A stretch of DNA of 45,619 nucleotides from Sphingomonas sp. (GTDB lineage: Bacteria > Pseudomonadota > Alphaproteobacteria > Sphingomonadales > Sphingomonadaceae): positions 1 through 45,619 of the forward strand of contig PAOI01000036.1 in NCBI GenBank assembly GCA_002707985.1. Direction: 5' to 3'. The notes below the pieces were generated by a model. The model had not been told where the DNA came from. It did not search any database and was given only the letters and a program-made list of their open reading frames with translations. This document shows, piece after piece, positions 8,497-15,849 of this stretch. Position numbers and translations under genes: made by a program. How positions within the stretch are numbered: the first letter of the stretch is position 1; each line of letters begins with the position of its first letter.

Positions 8497-10025
8497 CGGA
8501 ACAGCAGCAACGTCGCTGCGGCGCCGAGCGCGCCAGAGAAAACCGCGACGATGATATAGCGGATGCCGCCGATCCGTATCCGCTCGATCTCCCGCAGCGG
8601 CGGGGCCGGTGGCGCTCCGCCCGGCGTCGGGAAATGCCGCTCGATATTGCGCACCAGCTGCGGCAGGCGCGACAGCGTCCGAAAATCCTCGATCAGCCGG
8701 TCGGCTACGGCGGCTTCGGGGCCAAGCTCGGTGCGAATCCATTCGCGCACGAACGGGGCAGCGGTGTCCCACAGGTTGATGTCGGGATCGAGCCCGGTCG
8801 CCACGCCTTCGACCATCACCATCGTCTTTTGCAGCAGCAACAGATGCGGCTGAGTCTGCATGTCGAAATCGCGAGTGATGTTGAACAGGCTGTCGAGCAT
8901 CATCCCGATCGACATGTCCTTGACCGGCAGGCCGCGCATCGGCTCGCCCACGGCGCGCAGCGCGGTCGCGAACTCGGCGACATTATGGTGTGCGGGAACA
9001 TAGCCGGCCTCGAAATGGATCTCGGCCACCCGCTTGTAGTTGCCGGTGATCAGGCCATAGAGAATCTCGGCAAGCCAGACCCGCGCGCGCCGGTCGATCC
9101 GGCCCATGATGCCGAAATCGATCGCGGCGATCCGCCCGTCGGAAAGCGCGAACAGATTGCCCTGATGCATGTCGGCGTGGAAAAAGCCCTCGGCGATCGC
9201 CTGACGCAGGAATGCGCGAACCAGCTTGCCGCCCAGTGCCGACACGTCATGGCCCGCTGCGATCAGTGACTCGCGATCGGACAACTTGATTCCGTCGATC
9301 CATTCGAGCGTCAGCACCTTGCCGGTGGTGCGCTCCCAGTCGATCGCGGGGACCATGAAATCGGGCTCAGCCTGCATCCCCTCGGCAAGTTCGGAGGCCG
9401 AAGCGCCTTCGCGGCGCAGATCGAGTTCGCGCATCGTCCAGCGCTTGAACGTGTCGATGACGAGGCGCGGACGCAGCCGCGCCGCTTCGCCGCCCATCGT
9501 TTCGATCTGCGCGGCGGCCCATTCATAGGTTTCGATGGCGCGGAAGAATTCGGTTTCGATGCCCGGACGCAGCACCTTTACCGCGACCTTGCGGCCATCG
9601 GTCGTCACCGCGCGATGCACCTGCGCGATCGAAGCGGCGCCGATCGGCTTTTCCTCGATTTCGGCAAACAGCGTGTCGAGCGGGCGACCGAAGCTCGCCT
9701 CCATCTGCGCGCGGATCGCTTCGAACGGAAGCGGCGGCAGCGCGTCCTGCAGCCGCAGCAGATCCCTTGCCGCGGATTCGCCGATCAGGTCGGGGCGCGT
9801 CGCGAGCGTCTGGCCAAGCTTGATCGCCGCCGGGCCGATCGCCTGAAACGCATCGGCATAGCGGGGCTCCTCCGGCACACGGGCACCGAACCGTGCGATC
9901 CGCGCGAGCCGCCGGACCGGGCGCGGTGTGTTGGGATCGCGTTCGATTCCCCGCAGCGCGCCATGCCGCGCCAGCGTGCGGCCCCATTTGAGGAGCCGCC
10001 AGAAATGGACGACGGAAGACGTCAT
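8493..10025 (-). CDS. ubiB: UbiB-family atypical kinase for ubiquinone biosynthesis
   Basis: 510 residues. UbiB/ADCK proteins are ATP-dependent helpers of ubiquinone synthesis at the inner membrane. Visible signatures: the KxGQ element in AIKLGQTLATRPDLIG, the alanine-rich loop GAASIAQVHRA in place of the usual kinase glycine loop, VAVKVLRPG with the kinase lysine, and FHADMHQGNLF with DFGIMGRID giving the catalytic and metal-binding residues. The C-terminus has a hydrophobic stretch (IIVAVFSGALGAAATLLL) for membrane attachment. ubiE lies 48 nt upstream on the same strand, and the downstream gene begins within the ubiB stop codon. Confidence 0.95.
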   Translation of the reverse strand: MTSSVVHFWRLLKWGRTLARHGALRGIERDPNTPRPVRRLARIARFGARVPEEPRYADAFQAIGPAAIKLGQTLATRPDLIGESAARDLLRLQDALPPLPFEAIRAQMEASFGRPLDTLFAEIEEKPIGAASIAQVHRAVTTDGRKVAVKVLRPGIETEFFRAIETYEWAAAQIETMGGEAARLRPRLVIDTFKRWTMRELDLRREGASASELAEGMQAEPDFMVPAIDWERTTGKVLTLEWIDGIKLSDRESLIAAGHDVSALGGKLVRAFLRQAIAEGFFHADMHQGNLFALSDGRIAAIDFGIMGRIDRRARVWLAEILYGLITGNYKRVAEIHFEAGYVPAHHNVAEFATALRAVGEPMRGLPVKDMSIGMMLDSLFNITRDFDMQTQPHLLLLQKTMVMVEGVATGLDPDINLWDTAAPFVREWIRTELGPEAAVADRLIEDFRTLSRLPQLVRNIERHFPTPGGAPPAPPLREIERIRIGGIRYIIVAVFSGALGAAATLLLFR

Positions 10026-10035
10026 CGCGTCACTT

Positions 10036-10051
10036 CTCCCCGACCGGGGAG
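10036..10051. repeat. Small GC-rich inverted repeat between ubiE and ubiB
   Basis: CTCCCC (10036-10041), loop GACC, GGGGAG (10046-10051): a perfect 6-bp stem in the 48-nt gap between the ubiE stop and the ubiB start. There is no T-run, so it is not a convincing terminator. It may modulate readthrough or mRNA processing. A longer stem of the same CTCCCCG/CGGGGAG type lies at 14143-14169. Confidence 0.45.
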
Positions 10052-10073
10052 CGCGAAACGGCGGGTGCCATGG

Positions 10074-10805
10074 TCAGATCTTCCAGCCGCTGTGAATTGC
10101 CACCAGCCCGCCGAGCATCGGTTCGACCTTGGTCCGCACGAAACCGGCATCGGCGATCATCGCTTCAAAAGTCGGCATGTCGGGGAAACGGCGAATCGAT
10201 TCGATCAGATAGCGATAGCTGTCCGCATCATTGGCGAGCAACTGGCCGAGCTTGGGCACCAGCTTGTGCGAGTAGCTGTCATAGATTTCGGCAAAGCCCG
10301 GCCATTGCGTGGTCGAGAATTCAAGGACGTAGAACCGTCCGCCCCGCTTCAGGACGCGATGCGCCTCCCGCAGTGCCTTGGGAATGTCGGTCACGTTGCG
10401 GATGCCGAACGCGATCGTATAGACGTCGAAGAAACGGTCGGGGAATTGCAGCTCCTCGGCATTCGCCTCGGTCCACACCATGCCGTCAAAACCACGCTTT
10501 GCCGCGCGTTCCATTCCGACTTCGAGCATCTGCGGATTGATGTCGGCGACCGTGATCGCCGCGCCCGAAGGCGCCATGCGAAACGCGATGTCGCCGGTGC
10601 CGCCCGCCATGTCGAGAATATGCTCGCCCGCGCGCGGCTTGACCCGGCGCACGAACACATCCTTCCACACCCGGTGCAGCCCGCCCGACATGGCATCGTT
10701 CATCAGATCGTAGCGCGCAGCGACATTGGAAAAGACTTCGCCGACGCGGCGGGTCTTTTCGTCCGGGGCGACGTCCTCATATCCGAAGGAAACGGTGTCG
10801 TTCAT
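10074..10805 (-). CDS. ubiE: Demethylmenaquinone / 2-methoxy-6-polyprenyl-1,4-benzoquinol methyltransferase
   Basis: 243 residues, class I SAM-dependent methyltransferase for the C-methylation step of ubiquinone (and, where present, menaquinone). The SAM motif I is DMAGGTGDIAFRM; the family signature IRNVTDIPKALREAHRVLK and GGRFYVLEFS follow, as does YDSYSHKLVPKLGQLLA. The N-terminal TVSFGYEDVAPDEKTRRVGEVF is typical. It is divergent from mutM across 85 nt and appears to head the long minus-strand unit ending at 3479, so its promoter probably drives that unit. Confidence 0.97.
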   Translation of the reverse strand: MNDTVSFGYEDVAPDEKTRRVGEVFSNVAARYDLMNDAMSGGLHRVWKDVFVRRVKPRAGEHILDMAGGTGDIAFRMAPSGAAITVADINPQMLEVGMERAAKRGFDGMVWTEANAEELQFPDRFFDVYTIAFGIRNVTDIPKALREAHRVLKRGGRFYVLEFSTTQWPGFAEIYDSYSHKLVPKLGQLLANDADSYRYLIESIRRFPDMPTFEAMIADAGFVRTKVEPMLGGLVAIHSGWKI

Positions 10806-10890
10806 GGGGCACTCGGTGTTGGAGGTCTGACCGGCTCGCTCTAGCCATAGCTTGCGGCATCGGCAAACCCGGCTTAGCGCGATCGATCAA

Positions 10891-11700
10891 ATGCCCGAAC
10901 TTCCCGAAGTCGAAACCACTGTGCGCGGACTGGCGCCTGTCCTGGAGGGGCAGGTGATCGAGCGCCTGATTCTGCGCCGCGGCGACCTGCGCCGCCCGTT
11001 TCCGCCCGATCTGGGGCAGCGGATGACCGGTGCGCATGTCGTATCGCTTGGGCGGCGCGCCAAATATGGGCTGATCGACACCGATCGCGGCGATACGATG
11101 ATCTTTCACCTCGGCATGTCCGGGCGCTGGCGAATCGATCCGGCAGAGACGCTGACGCACGATCATCTGATCCTCGAAACCGGACGGCACCGGCTGGCGC
11201 TCAACGATCCACGCCGATTCGGGTCGGTCGATCTGGTGCCGACGACGGATATCGCTGTCTGGCCCCCCTTCGCCGCGATGGGACCGGAACCGCTGGGCCC
11301 CGATTTCACCGCGGCGCACCTCGCCAATGCCTTTGCGGGACGAATCGCGCCGATCAAGGCGCTGCTGCTCGATCAGCGAATCGTGGCGGGCCTCGGCAAT
11401 ATCTATGTGTGCGAGGCGCTGCATATGGCGGGGATCGCACCTGATCGCGCGTCGGGACAAATCACCCGGCCGCGGCTGACAAGGCTGGTCGATGCGATTC
11501 GCGAAGTGCTGCTCGCCGCGATCGAGGCAGGCGGCTCAACCCTGCGCGATTATGCGCGGCCCGACGGCGAACTTGGCTATTTCGCCAAGCAATGGCGCGT
11601 CTATGGTCGCGAAGGCGAGGCATGCAGCTGCGGAGCGACCGTTCTGCGGCGTGTCGACGGCGGAAGATCGACTTTCTGGTGCGCCAAATGCCAGCGATGA
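10891..11700 (+). CDS. mutM: Formamidopyrimidine-DNA glycosylase
   Basis: 269 residues. It removes 8-oxoguanine and formamidopyrimidines and cleaves the strand by beta,delta-elimination. The start is fixed by PELPEVETT, whose Pro2 is the catalytic N-terminus and Glu3 the proton donor after Met removal; an in-frame start 13 codons upstream would destroy this. Lys58 (RRAKYG), NDPRRFG and GLGNIYVCEALHMAGI are present. The C-terminal zinc finger has Cys245, Cys247, Cys264 and Cys267, i.e. CX1C-X16-CX2C, whereas the usual spacing is CX2C at the first pair. Divergent from ubiE. Confidence 0.96.
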   Translation: MPELPEVETTVRGLAPVLEGQVIERLILRRGDLRRPFPPDLGQRMTGAHVVSLGRRAKYGLIDTDRGDTMIFHLGMSGRWRIDPAETLTHDHLILETGRHRLALNDPRRFGSVDLVPTTDIAVWPPFAAMGPEPLGPDFTAAHLANAFAGRIAPIKALLLDQRIVAGLGNIYVCEALHMAGIAPDRASGQITRPRLTRLVDAIREVLLAAIEAGGSTLRDYARPDGELGYFAKQWRVYGREGEACSCGATVLRRVDGGRSTFWCAKCQR

Positions 11701-11703
11701 AGG

Positions 11704-11731
11704 TTGACCGCAGGCGACACAGCCGTTAAGG
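11704..11731 (+). promoter_or_regulatory. Candidate promoter for rpsT
   Basis: TTGACC at 11704-11709, a 16-nt spacer and TTAAGG at 11726-11731, about 70 nt before the rpsT start and just after the mutM stop. The -35 matches the consensus well, the -10 poorly. Ribosomal-protein genes usually have their own promoter, which supports the idea weakly. Confidence 0.3.
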
Positions 11732-11799
11732 GGCGCGCTTTCCCGGACGAGAGGCCCTGGTTTCGCGTCCATCCCGCATAGCAGAATTTCGAGGACGGC

Positions 11800-12063
11800 A
11801 TGGCGAATACGCCACAGGCGAAGAAGCGTATCCGGCGCAACGCGCGTCGCGCGGACATCAACGGCGCTCGTGTGAGCCGTATCCGCACCTATGTGAAAAA
11901 GGTCGAGGCGGCGCTGGCCGCCGGCGACAAGGAAGCGGCTGCCGCCGCGCTGCGCGAAGTGCAGCCCGAGCTGGCCCGTGGGGTTTCCAAGGGCGTGCTT
12001 CACAAGAACACCGCAGCGCGCAAATTCTCGCGCCTCAACAAGCGTCTCGTCGCGCTCGGCTGA
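11800..12063 (+). CDS. rpsT: 30S ribosomal protein S20
   Basis: 87 residues, highly basic: [19 protein letters not shown], then a helical alanine/lysine-rich body ending [19 protein letters not shown]20 binds 16S rRNA in the small subunit. A GAGGACGGC stretch precedes the ATG. It lies directly upstream of dnaA, as in many alphaproteobacteria, but an intrinsic terminator follows it, so dnaA is probably transcribed separately. Base use matches the neighbours. Confidence 0.97.
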   Translation: MANTPQAKKRIRRNARRADINGARVSRIRTYVKKVEAALAAGDKEAAAAALREVQPELARGVSKGVLHKNTAARKFSRLNKRLVALG

Positions 12064-12101
12064 GCGCCGACGGACTGCTTGCAATATCCATGCGGGATCG
12101 A

Positions 12102-12131
12102 CCCGTCGGATGAATATCCGGCGGGTTTTTT
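12102..12131 (+). terminator. Intrinsic terminator of rpsT
   Basis: CCCGTCGGAT (12102-12111), loop GAAT, ATCCGGCGGG (12116-12125): a 10-bp stem with one G-T wobble, followed at once by six T residues. It begins 38 nt after the rpsT stop. This is the clearest rho-independent terminator in the window. Confidence 0.9.
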
Positions 12132-12499
12132 GCTGCGTGCCGACTCAATTGTTACGGTTGCGTGACTTTTGCGCTCGAATGTCTAGGGACTTCCGCGAGT
12201 CGCATCGCTCCAAAGCGGGACGAAGGCTGAAAAGTGCAATTTTTTCAGTGGGTTGTGAAATAATTTCACGGAAATCCTAGCTTCGTTGCGAGTCAACCGG
12301 GCATATTTCACTTTCTTTACGCCCGTGCTCTTGCCCGACTCAGAGCAGCGTTTCTACAACGATCCTCCCGGCGCGAAACTCTCGCTGCCGGGTACCAAAT
12401 ACAGAGCCTGAAGTGACAGCGGATGCGATTCCGGCTGCGGGGCGGCTTTGTGTCGAGAGCATGCCGGGAAATCGGCCGCAGACGAGGGGGTGAAACGCA
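12132..12499 (+). other. Leader and control region upstream of dnaA
   Basis: About 370 nt without a gene, noticeably richer in A and T than its surroundings around 12230-12320. It contains a perfect 15-nt palindrome at 12255-12269. I see no canonical DnaA box (TTATCCACA), no iteron array and no AT-rich 13-mers, so there is no support for calling it oriC. No good sigma-70 promoter stands out. The dnaA ribosome binding site GAGGGGG lies at 12484-12490. Confidence 0.5.
12255..12269. promoter_or_regulatory. Perfect palindrome, candidate operator upstream of dnaA
   Basis: GTGAAAT, A, ATTTCAC: 7-bp arms around one central base, in the A/T-rich part of the dnaA leader about 230 nt before the start codon. 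The size and symmetry fit a dimeric repressor or activator site. Which protein binds, and whether it controls dnaA, is unknown. Confidence 0.4.
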
Positions 12500-13897
12500 G
12501 TGACGCAGGCGCGTACCTTGGAATCGGATACGATGAACCCGGTGGCGAAAGCCTGGGCGAGCGTGCGGGGCAATCTGCGCCGCTCGGCGGGACAGCGTTT
12601 GTTCGATCAATGGCTCAAGCCTGTCGAACTGATCGACGACGGCAATGTAGAGGCGATTCGCCTCGGCCTGCCGTCCGATTTCATGGCGCAATGGGTCCGC
12701 AATCATTATGCCGAGCGGCTGCTGCTCGAATTTCGCGGCGTGCTGCCCGGCGTTTCCAGCGTGACGATTGAGACGCTGGCCGATTCGCAACCGCAGCGCG
12801 TGCTGACCGCCGCCAGCAACGATGTCGGTAGCGATCGACGTGCTCCGGAAGCCGAAGCCCTGTCGGCAGCGGAAAGCAGCCGCTTCGATCCGCGCTTCAC
12901 GTTCGATCGCTTCGTAGTCGACGGATCCAATCGCGTCGCATTCAACGCCTCCCGCGCGCTGGCCGAACCGGGCGCGCCGCGGTTCAGCCCGCTCTATCTT
13001 CACAGCACGACGGGGCAGGGCAAGACGCACCTGATGCATGCGATCGGTCAGGCGTTTCTGGCCGATAATCCCGGCATGTCGGCAATCTATATGCCTGCCG
13101 AGCGTTTCATGTTCGAATTCGTCCGTGCGTTGAAGGCGCGCGACACGCTGGCGTTCAAGGCGCGGCTGCGCGGCGCGGACCTGCTGATGATCGACGATCT
13201 GCAGTTCATCGGTGGCAAGGACGCGACGCAGGACGAGTTTTTCCACACCGTCAACGAGTTCATGGGATCGGGCAAGCGGCTGGTGTTCGCGGCCGATCGC
13301 GCGCCGCTGGCGCTCGAAGGCTTCACCCCGCAACTGGCCGGGCGGCTGGGATCGGGTCTGGTTGCCGACATCCGCCAGCCCGAACTGGAACTGCGCCGCG
13401 CGATCCTGCAGCGCAAGCTGGCCGATATGCCCGATGTCGCGGTGCCCGAGGAAGTGATCGAGCTGCTCGCGGCGCGGATCACGTCCAATATCCGCGAGCT
13501 CGAAGGCGCGCTCAACCGGCTGCTCGCCTATGCGCAGCTCAACGGCGAAGCGATCACGATCGATTTCGCGGTGCAGACGCTGGGCGAAGTGCTGCGCCAT
13601 GTGCAGCGCCGCATCACGATCGACGAGATTCAGCGTGCGGTTTCCGCGCATTTCGACCTGAAGCAGCTCGACCTGATTTCGGAGCGCCGCGCAGTGGCGA
13701 TCGCACGTCCGCGTCAGATCGCCATGTATCTGGCCAAGCGGCTGACGACGCGCTCGCTGCCGGAAATCGGACGCAAGTTCGGCAATCGCGACCATTCGAC
13801 GGTGATCCACGCCGTCCGCCGGATCGAGGATCTGCGCGGCAAGGACGGCGAGATCGACGGTGCGGTCCGCACGTTGATGCGTAAACTGGAAGGCTGA
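12500..13897 (+). CDS. dnaA: Chromosomal replication initiator protein DnaA
   Basis: 465 residues from a GTG start with GAGGGGG 9 nt upstream. Domain I (roughly 12-90) binds partners, domain II is a short linker (about 95-128), domain III is the AAA+ ATPase (about 129-350) and domain IV the DNA-binding helix-turn-helix. The Walker A run is STTGQGKTH at 169-177: the first glycine of the usual GxxxxGKT is serine. Walker B is LLMIDDLQ around 229-235. The signature near 428-435 reads GNRDHSTV, with Asn where Gly is usual. These look like lineage variants, since the rest is intact. The terminator after rpsT suggests its own promoter. Confidence 0.97.
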   Translation: MTQARTLESDTMNPVAKAWASVRGNLRRSAGQRLFDQWLKPVELIDDGNVEAIRLGLPSDFMAQWVRNHYAERLLLEFRGVLPGVSSVTIETLADSQPQRVLTAASNDVGSDRRAPEAEALSAAESSRFDPRFTFDRFVVDGSNRVAFNASRALAEPGAPRFSPLYLHSTTGQGKTHLMHAIGQAFLADNPGMSAIYMPAERFMFEFVRALKARDTLAFKARLRGADLLMIDDLQFIGGKDATQDEFFHTVNEFMGSGKRLVFAADRAPLALEGFTPQLAGRLGSGLVADIRQPELELRRAILQRKLADMPDVAVPEEVIELLAARITSNIRELEGALNRLLAYAQLNGEAITIDFAVQTLGEVLRHVQRRITIDEIQRAVSAHFDLKQLDLISERRAVAIARPRQIAMYLAKRLTTRSLPEIGRKFGNRDHSTVIHAVRRIEDLRGKDGEIDGAVRTLMRKLEG

Positions 13898-13941
13898 GAA
13901 GTCCGCCTTTCCGAGGGTGTAGGTAAGCGTAAAGCGTTTTC

Positions 13942-13968
13942 GTTCCGTGGACCCCAGTGCCGCGGAAC
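13942..13968. terminator. Hairpin downstream of dnaA
   Basis: GTTCCGTGG (13942-13950), 9-nt loop, CCGCGGAAC (13960-13968): 9-bp stem with one wobble, 45 nt after the dnaA stop. It is followed by G-rich sequence rather than T residues, so it is at best a weak or factor-assisted terminator. Nothing else is recognised between here and the trpS stop except the stem at 14143. Confidence 0.4.
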
Positions 13969-14142
13969 GGGGGGTGGGCGGCGCCTAGTGGCGAGCCTCT
14001 CTGCGCCGAACCCCGGAAAGCGCCGACGGAGGCACCCGACCCCCGCCGCTGCCGCTCACCCCATTTTTGCCGGCCGAGCTGGCTTGTTTGTCAAAGAGCG
14101 GACGCTGCACTGGCAGGCTTGTGCGATGGTGGACGGGAAATT

Positions 14143-14169
14143 CCCTCCCCGAGCCGAGCCCGGGGAGGG
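14143..14169 (-). terminator. Strong GC hairpin just after trpS
   Basis: CCCTCCCCG (14143-14151), loop of 9, CGGGGAGGG (14161-14169): a perfect 9-bp stem starting 6 nt beyond the trpS stop. On the minus strand it is followed by AATTTCCC, not a proper T-run. It may still end trpS transcription or protect its 3' end. It shares the CTCCCCG/CGGGGAG core with the hairpin at 10036. Confidence 0.45.
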
Positions 14170-14174
14170 TGGAG

Positions 14175-15179
14175 TCAGATTTGCAGTCCCACCGCCTTTT
14201 GCGCCGCGCGCAGCGTGGGTTCGGCGAGCGCGTTCGCGCGTTCCGCTCCCTTGGCGAGATTGGCCTGCACTGCATCGCGATCGTCGAGCAATTGCGTCAG
14301 CCGGTCGCGGATCGGGCCCAGCACCGACACCGCCAGATCGGCAAGCGCGGGCTTGAACGATCCGAAGCCCTGTCCCGCAAACTCGCTCACCACGCTTTGC
14401 GGATCGCGATCCGAAAGCGCGGCATAAATTGTGACAAGGTTCTTCGCCTCGGGCCGTTCGGCCAGAGCGTCGACATTGTCGGGCAGCGGTTCGGGATCGG
14501 TCCGTGCCTTGCGGAATTTCTGCGCGATCGTGTCGTCATCGTCGATCAGGTTGATCCGGCTCATGTCCGAAGGATCGGACTTGCTCATCTTTGCCTGACC
14601 GTCGCGCAGGCTCATGATGCGCGGCGCGGCCTTCGAAATCAGCGGATCGGGCAGGGGGAACAGCTCTACACCGAAATCGGTGTTGAACTTGGTCGCAACG
14701 TCGCGCGCCAGCTCAAGATGCTGTTTCTGATCCTCGCCCACCGGGACATGCGTCGCCTGATAGACGAGCACATCGGCCGCCTGCAGCACCGGATAGGTGA
14801 ACAGGCCGACGCTGGCGCCTTCGCGGTTTTTGCCCGCCTTGTCCTTCCACTGCGTCATCCGGTTGAGCCAGCCCATCCGCGCCGTGCCCTGCAAAATCCA
14901 GCACAGTTCGGCATGGGCGGGCACGCGCGCCTGATTGAACAGGATCGCGCGATCGTCGATCCCGGCGGCCATCAGCGTGGCGGCCATTTCGATGGTGGAG
15001 TTGGCAAGCTCTGCCGGGCTGACATTGCCGGTCAGCGCATGGAGGTCGGCAAGGAAGAACAGGCACTCTCCCCCCTGAAGCTCAGGAGCGCCCTGCATCG
15101 CCACCCATTGTTTGATGGCACCCAGATAGTTGCCGAGGTGGAGATTGCCGGTGGTCTGAATGCCGGAAACGACGCGCAT
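14175..15179 (-). CDS. trpS: Tryptophan--tRNA ligase
   Basis: 334 residues, normal length for bacterial TrpRS. It charges tRNA-Trp. The class I signatures are GNLHLGN (11-17, HIGH-like) and KMSKS (197-201); GEDQKQHLELARD is also typical. Three in-frame starts lie close together (GTG 15188, ATG 15185, ATG 15179); I chose 15179 because GGAG then sits 8 nt upstream and MRVVSGIQTTGNLHLGN matches the family start. In related bacteria trpS is usually beside murJ; here about 8 kb and eight genes separate them. Confidence 0.96.
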   Translation of the reverse strand: MRVVSGIQTTGNLHLGNYLGAIKQWVAMQGAPELQGGECLFFLADLHALTGNVSPAELANSTIEMAATLMAAGIDDRAILFNQARVPAHAELCWILQGTARMGWLNRMTQWKDKAGKNREGASVGLFTYPVLQAADVLVYQATHVPVGEDQKQHLELARDVATKFNTDFGVELFPLPDPLISKAAPRIMSLRDGQAKMSKSDPSDMSRINLIDDDDTIAQKFRKARTDPEPLPDNVDALAERPEAKNLVTIYAALSDRDPQSVVSEFAGQGFGSFKPALADLAVSVLGPIRDRLTQLLDDRDAVQANLAKGAERANALAEPTLRAAQKAVGLQI

Positions 15180-15411
15180 ATTCATCACTCCGCGCCCGAT
15201 TGACCGTTCGACCGTTGGACCGGCCGCGGATCCCGTGCAGCGGGGGCGCCGCCGCTAATCATCATGCTCGGGATGCCGGCGCTGTAGCGGTGGGGAGCGA
15301 CGGGGGGAAGTACGGACGGGGGCGGCAAATGCAGTGCCATGCGCGGCGGCCGGAGCCCCCGACCAAAAACCGCGGAAATGCGTATCAAGTTCGCACCGGT
15401 TCGCACTATCA

Positions 15412-15427
15412 CGCGCGTGCACGCGCG
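15412..15427. repeat. Perfect 16-nt palindrome
   Basis: CGCGCGTGCACGCGCG reads identically on both strands, in the non-coding stretch upstream of trpS and between two TTCGCAC copies and their inverted partner. It could be an operator or a simple CG-rich hairpin; CG-rich palindromes arise by chance fairly often in such DNA. Confidence 0.4.
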
Positions 15428-15524
15428 CCGGGTGGAAGGGGCGTTCCGGTGGGTGCGAATCGCCTGAAGCATGTCGGCGAACGTCGCACAGCTCAGACCT
15501 TGTAGGACAGCGCCGATATTTTTC

Positions 15525-15552
15525 TTGAACCCCGGCCGATCCATGGTTTGAT
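15525..15552 (+). promoter_or_regulatory. Candidate sigma-70-type promoter
   Basis: TTGAAC (15525-15530), 16-nt spacer, TTTGAT (15547-15552). It lies just upstream of GAGGGGGAGGCG and an ATG at 15580, so promoter, ribosome binding site and start codon are correctly ordered for a plus-strand gene. Confidence 0.3.
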
Positions 15553-15579
15553 GGGCGGGTCGGTCGCGAGGGGGAGGCG

Positions 15580-15849
15580 ATGTCGCGCGATTATAGCGCC
15601 ACGCTGGCGCGCATGCAGCCCGAGGATCAGGCCGAAGGGCTATTCCCCGCCGCTGCCCAGATTGGCTTCGACAATTGCCTCGCCATTGTCGCCAAGGCGC
15701 TCGTCGAGATATTTCTTCCAGATCGACAATGCGTTTTCCGAGTTGGAAAAGAGCAGCGTCGCGCCCTGGCGATCGGGGAAGATCAGCGCCAGCGCCTTGA
15801 TGCCATAATCACCGCCGGTGTGCTGGAGCGCGCGCGTGCCGTCGGGTAG
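15580..15849 (+). CDS. Doubtful small ORF or 5' gene remnant
   Basis: 89 codons from an ATG with a very good ribosome binding site (GAGGGGGAGGCG). Only the first ~20 codons (MSRDYSATLARMQPEDQAEG and a few more) lie in otherwise empty DNA; the rest runs antisense through the 3' end of the serine hydrolase gene, which is clearly the coding strand. The start signals look genuine, so it may be the leftover beginning of a gene whose body was replaced, or a short antisense-overlapping gene. I do not recognise the N-terminus. Confidence 0.25.
   Translation: MSRDYSATLARMQPEDQAEGLFPAAAQIGFDNCLAIVAKALVEIFLPDRQCVFRVGKEQRRALAIGEDQRQRLDAIITAGVLERARAVG

Larger units (their letters stand above)
15180..15639. 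other. 460-nt region between trpS and the serine hydrolase gene
   Basis: No convincing complete gene. It holds two direct copies of TTCGCAC (15390-15396 and 15400-15406) and one inverted copy GTGCGAA (15453-15459), a perfect 16-nt palindrome at 15412-15427, a candidate promoter at 15525-15552 and a start codon with a good ribosome binding site at 15580. Other open frames here lack start signals and read as shadow. Confidence 0.5.

Noticed and set aside
12132..12499. Possible replication origin upstream of dnaA
   Set aside because: No DnaA boxes, repeated iterons or AT-rich 13-mers found by eye; in several alphaproteobacteria oriC is not next to dnaA. Only a palindrome and an A/T-rich patch remain.
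12317..13810. 497-codon minus-strand frame opposite dnaA
   Set aside because: Charged low-complexity product antisense to dnaA; no start signals or motifs.
13898..14174. Possible small gene between dnaA and trpS
   Set aside because: Frames here are short or proline/arginine-rich without start signals; only two hairpins are supported.
15185..15544. 119-codon minus-strand frame upstream of trpS
   Set aside because: No ribosome binding site, proline- and arginine-rich product, no recognisable domain; treated as non-coding.
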